A stretch of 12,070 nt of DNA from Phoronis ovalis (lineage: Eukaryota > Phoronida > Phoronidae), in contig JAOXYB010048013.1 of assembly GCA_028565635.1 (NCBI GenBank), positions 1 to 12,070 of the forward strand. Direction: 5' to 3'. The position numbers and the translations under genes are program-made. The notes below the pieces were generated by a model, which did not search any database, was not told the origin of the DNA, and saw only the letters and a list, made by a program, of their open reading frames with translations. Positions 8,464 to 12,070 of the stretch are shown in pieces (the first letter of the stretch is position 1; the number at the start of each line of letters is the position of its first letter).

Positions 8464-9974
8464 GTGAGTTGACTATAGTTTTTTTTTGTTCTCTTCAAAT
8501 GCTATATACTTCTTTACTTTTGTAAAAAATATGACATCACTCGATATTAGCACTTAATTATCACTCAGTAAGTTTCCAATATGTAGTGAAGATAATTTTA
8601 TGGGTGCTTTGATCACGAAATCTCTAGGGAGATTATTGGTTTCTAAATATGCCACAGGGAATATCAGTTGTGCATTCAAAAGCTGTTCTCTGGCTTTCTA
8701 CAGAAATATAGTGCTGTTTTATATATGCCACAGGTGGAAAACTAAAAAAGATAACAAAATATTTAGAAAATATTTCTTGCTGGGCTTCTCCAGAATTATT
8801 TACATGTAAATTGTGCCATAGATTAATGTGTTAATAGATTAATTGTAGATTTCCTGTTTGTGACTATTTCAAAATTCCTATTGTGTGAATATTGGTGGGG
8901 ATAGTATTTTATAGTAGACCTCTCCAACTGCAAAGGTAATCTTAGTGCTCATTGAAAAAATTGTATTTTGTGGTTTACAGGAATATTCTAAAATGACATA
9001 ATACCATACAACACTGTTGCTGATTGTAACATGTTGAAACAGTTATAGGCTTAAAATATTTCTCTGATTTAAACCACACTAAATGAGTAGTGATGAACTT
9101 TTAAATGCCTGTCTGGGCCTGTCACTTCCACATGGAAACTATTGTCATTCTTGTTTTTGCCAGAGAATTCTAGCCATGTATCATTTTCCCATGGGAGTAT
9201 TGTGGAGGCTGTTTTGTAACAGTTTGTGCGACTAGTACATGTAGGGTTCTTCTAGTGTTTATTTTCTTCGGCTAGATACATCACCTAAGCAGCAGCAAAT
9301 GTTCCAGGTTTTAAGCCAGGTGAAGGGTTTTCATTCAGATTTAAAACTTAATTGTGAGATTGGATACTGGTTTTACTGTGGTTATTATCCGATCCTTTGT
9401 ACATATTTTTAATGTTTATCTATAATGCTTTATCATAATGAGGATTGTGGCTTCTTGGATCTAATTTACAAATTCTTGTGGTTTTCATAAATGTCTTTCA
9501 ATAATTTAATATTAAATCCCATTTGATATTTAAATTAGGACATGTGCCTATAACATATGGCGAAAAACACCATCATGTAATAGCCTATACCATTTGTCTG
9601 TCTGACACAAGTCTGTTTTTAGCTATAACCATGCCCTTCTTATATGAACAAATAGACTTCTTCATCAGGTATTTTGTGTTTAGAAACCTGATGAAATGTT
9701 GAAGTACCACAGCATTCTCTGTATCTTAACCTCCTGCTCTGTTGGTGAATATGAGAAGCATTTCTGAGATTATCTGCTATTTTTGTGCATGCTCTGAATT
9801 CAAGTAATGCTTGAAAGATTTTTGAAATTCTTATAATTTTCTCAACATTTTTGTTTGCATTTGCTAGGACTGATCTGTTGTATATATCCTTTTTTTGATA
9901 AATCTATCATGAAGGATATACTTTTCTTCAAAATATGAATGTCGCCTTGCTTGGTTCTCAGGCTTCTTTTTTAT
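8464..9974. other. Intron-like, no exon confidently seen
   Basis: It contains acceptor-like sites (for example GTGGTTTACAG ending 8981 and CTTCTTCATCAG ending 9669) without matching 5' sites or coding-like sequence. A 12-bp direct repeat ATATGCCACAGG occurs at 8647-8658 and 8723-8734. Nothing else is recognised. Confidence 0.5.
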
Positions 9975-10182
9975 TAGGGTTGCTCCTATAAGGGAGCAAG
10001 CCTATTGGTTTTGTACGATTTCTTTTTTTTCTTTTCAAATTTTCAGCAAGCTATATCTCGAAGACAGTTACTGCTGGGGACATGGCACTTCAGGTGTGAC
10101 ATGCCCAGGGTAGGCCACTGTTGACCTTTAGGTCAAAAGGTCATTTGGAGGTCAAAGGTAATTTTTGTTTGAAATTCAAACA
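9975..10182. repeat. Probable interspersed repeat with terminal hairpin and AGGTCA array
   Basis: One edge carries a 7-bp hairpin, TTGCTCC (9980-9986) and GGAGCAA (9993-9999), with a TATAAG loop. The other edge has a 17-bp palindrome, TGTTTGAAATTCAAACA (10166-10182). Between them are a T-rich tract, a TATATCTCGAAGACAG segment, a G-rich middle and a cluster of AGGTCA half-sites. The texture differs from the surrounding intron and resembles non-autonomous repeats of marine invertebrates that are rich in AGGTCA. Bounds are approximate, no target-site duplication was found, and the family is not identified. Confidence 0.5.
10122..10161. promoter_or_regulatory. Cluster of nuclear-receptor half-sites
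   Basis: In 40 bp there are TGACCT (10122-10127), AGGTCA (10130-10135), AGGTCA (10138-10143), AGGTCA (10149-10154) and near-match AGGTAA (10156-10161). The spacings make an everted repeat with 2 bases, a DR2, a DR5 and an imperfect DR1. These are layouts recognised by RXR, RAR, COUP-TF and HNF4-type receptors. Whether any receptor binds in this genome is unknown; the cluster may simply be part of the repeat's consensus. Confidence 0.55.
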
Positions 10183-10185
10183 CTA

Positions 10186-11200
10186 ATTTAGTCTTCTATC
10201 AGTGTTAACAGGAAAGTTGGAAATCAAATACCAATTGTAGGCACTCAGTACTGCCTGACTTGGTCAACTTAGCTTTTCGCTGGAATTCTGTTTTTATAAG
10301 TGACATGTATAGCTGGCTTTTAGCAGTTATCCAACTGGATTTAATCAAACACTTTATGTGAAGTGGCAGCAGGTAGATAATGTACAATTAAACAAATCTT
10401 TGTTACTGCTACAAGGGGTTTGTTTCTGCATCAGTTCTTCTCAATTAAACCATCATAAAATAATAGCAACTTGTGATAAGAAAACTTTAAAGGATTTTGT
10501 TCACAATTTAAACACTGCTAAGTGGGTGCTTTTTCATCATAAATGATAGCGGTTAGTTTGACCACCGCAATAGTACAGAGTACCGTTTATCAGCAGAGAA
10601 GTTTCTCCTGTCAGTCTTTCAGTATCAATATCAGCGTGTAGATTTGGGTACAGGATGAAATGACATAATTATATTATGTTCATTTCCAGGTAATTGCTTT
10701 TGCCTTGTGATAAGTTTCGCCATGTATGGAACAAGCACCAATGAGAGGTGACCTTTTTGATGATTTAAAGTTCTGGTTGTTTTTTTCCAAATTTTACAGT
10801 TTTATTTCCTATTTTTACAAGTTAATATTTACTTGTTTGTTTTCAACAGATGGAAGCCTTCCTTTCTAACATTACTATCAATCAATCTTCTTATGTCATG
10901 TGGTTATCATATGTAACAGATTTTTACCAACTGAATTTGACAGCAATTAAAGGATATTGCCTTGATATCAAAAGTTTTTAAATTGGTAATGAGTTGGCTG
11001 GTTGGTTGATTTCTCTGATTAAAATGTAAAAGTTGAAAAGTTTATTCATGGAAAATTCACAAACTTCTGCACGTACCAAATGTTAAAGCATATGTTTTAA
11101 AAGTGCGCTGCTGCTATTGAGTTTTTTTGGATGCTGTTTGAATTACAGTATAACTTCTTAAATGTCATATATTGACAACTTGTACACTGTTCACAAACGA
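10186..11200. other. Intron-like; two splice-type sites of note
   Basis: TTCATTTCCAG/GTAATT (10689/10690) is a second juxtaposed splice-site candidate. TTTGTTTTCAACAG ends at 10849 and is followed by a 43-codon open frame beginning with ATG (10850-10981). No other structure is seen, and the longer ATG frames here have no coding character. Confidence 0.45.
10850..10981 (+). CDS. Possible exon with 43-codon frame, unidentified
   Basis: A good 3' splice site (ACTTGTTTGTTTTCAACAG ending at 10849) abuts an ATG whose frame runs 43 codons to TAA at 10979-10981. The start reads MEAFLSNITINQSSYV. A neighbouring frame is also open for over 20 codons, and codon use is as AT-rich as the surroundings, so coding support is slight. 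It starts in phase 0, which matches the phase left by the candidate microexon at 8441-8463 in one reading. It could be a chance frame next to a chance acceptor. Confidence 0.18.
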   Translation: MEAFLSNITINQSSYVMWLSYVTDFYQLNLTAIKGYCLDIKSF

Positions 11201-11225
11201 TATTTCAAATGGGCTGGGCAGGAAT

Positions 11226-11441
11226 TTTCTCAAATCGGTTTGAGATTGTTGTGTGAACGCGTATTTGACTTTCTCTATACGGTTTGTGTATACCACATAC
11301 CCAAGCTGGCTTGAACTTCAAATCGGTTTGAAATTTGAAATTCGTTGTGTGAGAGGACAAACTGACATGGGGAAATATTAGACTTATCACTTGACAAGTA
11401 TGTAATCCAGAAATCCAATTTTTCAAACCGCTTTGAAATTT
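11226..11441. repeat. Probable small DNA element with repeated palindromic motif
   Basis: The near-palindrome CAAATCGGTTTGA occurs at 11231-11243 and 11319-11331, each followed at a short distance by GTTGTGTGA (11248-11256 and 11344-11352). A related CAAACCGCTTTGAAATT lies at 11424-11440. The two ends can pair as imperfect inverted repeats. Seven CpGs in about 200 bp, against about 8 per kb around it, suggest a fairly recent insertion. No target-site duplication was found, so the ends are approximate and a MITE is only the most likely class. The minus-strand open frame across it has no coding support. Confidence 0.5.
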
Positions 11442-12070
11442 ATTTGGAATGAGGTATAGTGATTGGAAATGATATGGAAAAGGTGGGAAGTACTATGTTA
11501 ACAGCTGATCAAAGTATTTGTTCACAGATTATTATTATTATGGACGCAGATGATTTATATGTTATTTTAAGTAAATGATGCTTTATTAGACATTGCTAAA
11601 ATGATGATTATGTGTAACCTCTTGTTTGGATTTGGAAAGTAAGACAACAAAATCTGTACATTCCCTGAAGGAAATATATTTGTTGTGTACACCTGGGAAA
11701 GACCCAGAGCTGAACAAATATTATGAGAAAGACCAGGATATTATCATATTTTAATGTAATGAACTTTCTGTCCACAAAGGTAATGGACCGAAAAAGATTC
11801 ATAAGCAGTAACAATGACTTGAAATTTTGTAAGCTATCTGTGTTTAATACCAGACTAGTCCTTTGTTAGTCTGCTTAAATTTAACTGTATTGATCTGTCT
11901 GTTAGAAAACTTTAAATTTACTCCTCAAAATATGCCCTACCGTAATTGGTATATGTTAGGCAGCCCTGATGTACTACTGTAAGAAAGTCGAATGAATATT
12001 GTCAAAACTATGGAACAGATTACAAAGCAGTATATTCAGATGTTGCCTGATGAAAGCTTCAATTTAATAG
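11442..12070. other. AT-rich intron-like end of window
   Basis: No exon, repeat family or RNA gene is recognised. An (ATT)n run lies at 11528-11541. The minus-strand frame at 11608-11814 has no splice support or coding-type codon use. Confidence 0.5.

Larger units (their letters stand above)
3961..12070. other. CpG-depleted domain (probable methylated gene body)
   Basis: About 62 CpG occur in 8110 bp by hand count, against about 97 in the preceding 3960 bp, with similar base composition. TG and CA are common. This is the mark left by germline CpG methylation, which in most invertebrates is confined to bodies of broadly expressed genes. The domain runs to the end of the window, so the gene would extend beyond it. 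Methylation itself is inferred, not seen. Confidence 0.6.

Noticed and set aside
8600-8809. Plus-strand 69-codon frame
   Set aside because: AT-rich codon use, no acceptor before it and no recognisable family; likely chance.
11205-11426. Minus-strand 73-codon frame
   Set aside because: It spans the palindromic repeat element and its internal similarity (HTT motifs) comes from the DNA repeat, not from protein selection.
1-12070. tRNA, rRNA, CRISPR array, phage or bacterial operon
   Set aside because: No B-box or cloverleaf, no regularly spaced repeats and no packed genes were seen on either strand.

Overview
The window looks like nuclear DNA from an invertebrate animal. It is AT-rich (about one third G+C by eye), has no long open frame, operon or bacterial gene spacing, carries GT-AG splice-like signals, and contains what look like dispersed repeats. 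The lineage cannot be fixed from the sequence. A marine invertebrate, perhaps a lophotrochozoan such as a mollusc, is a guess from base composition, repeat style and mosaic CpG depletion. No gene was identified by name.

The clearest feature is a change in CpG density. I counted by hand about 97 CpG in 1-3960 (about 24 per kb, near expectation for this G+C) and about 62 in 3961-12070 (about 8 per kb). Two stretches have no CpG at all: 3916-4535 and 4847-5781. In invertebrates such a change usually marks the step from an unmethylated flank and promoter into a germline-methylated body of a broadly expressed gene. At the step lie a CACGTG E-box (3337-3342), a strong 5' splice site (3387), a tidy 64-bp intron-like stretch (3387-3450) and a strong-context ATG (3574). 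My reading is that a plus-strand gene starts at about 3.3-3.6 kb and that most of 3.6-12 kb is its intron sequence.

Region by region: 1-551 is AT-rich non-coding DNA. 552-943 holds coding-like sequence in shifting frames, probably an unidentified exon or gene remnant. 1382-1531 is a 49-codon coding-like block directly after a strong splice acceptor. 1532-3290 is non-coding flank with a 30-bp tandem duplication, an A13T11 tract and small palindromes. 3290-3620 is the proposed promoter and 5' exon. 3620-12070 is CpG-poor and intron-like, with candidate microexons at 4881-4910 and 8441-8463, juxtaposed splice sites that could be recursive-splicing points, an interspersed repeat with an array of nuclear-receptor half-sites (about 9975-10182), and a palindromic-motif element (about 11226-11441) that has kept its CpGs and so looks young.

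I found no clear new biological system. The items most worth checking are the methylation-type boundary with its promoter, the 23-nt microexon, the repeat-borne AGGTCA array and the two coding-like islands upstream.
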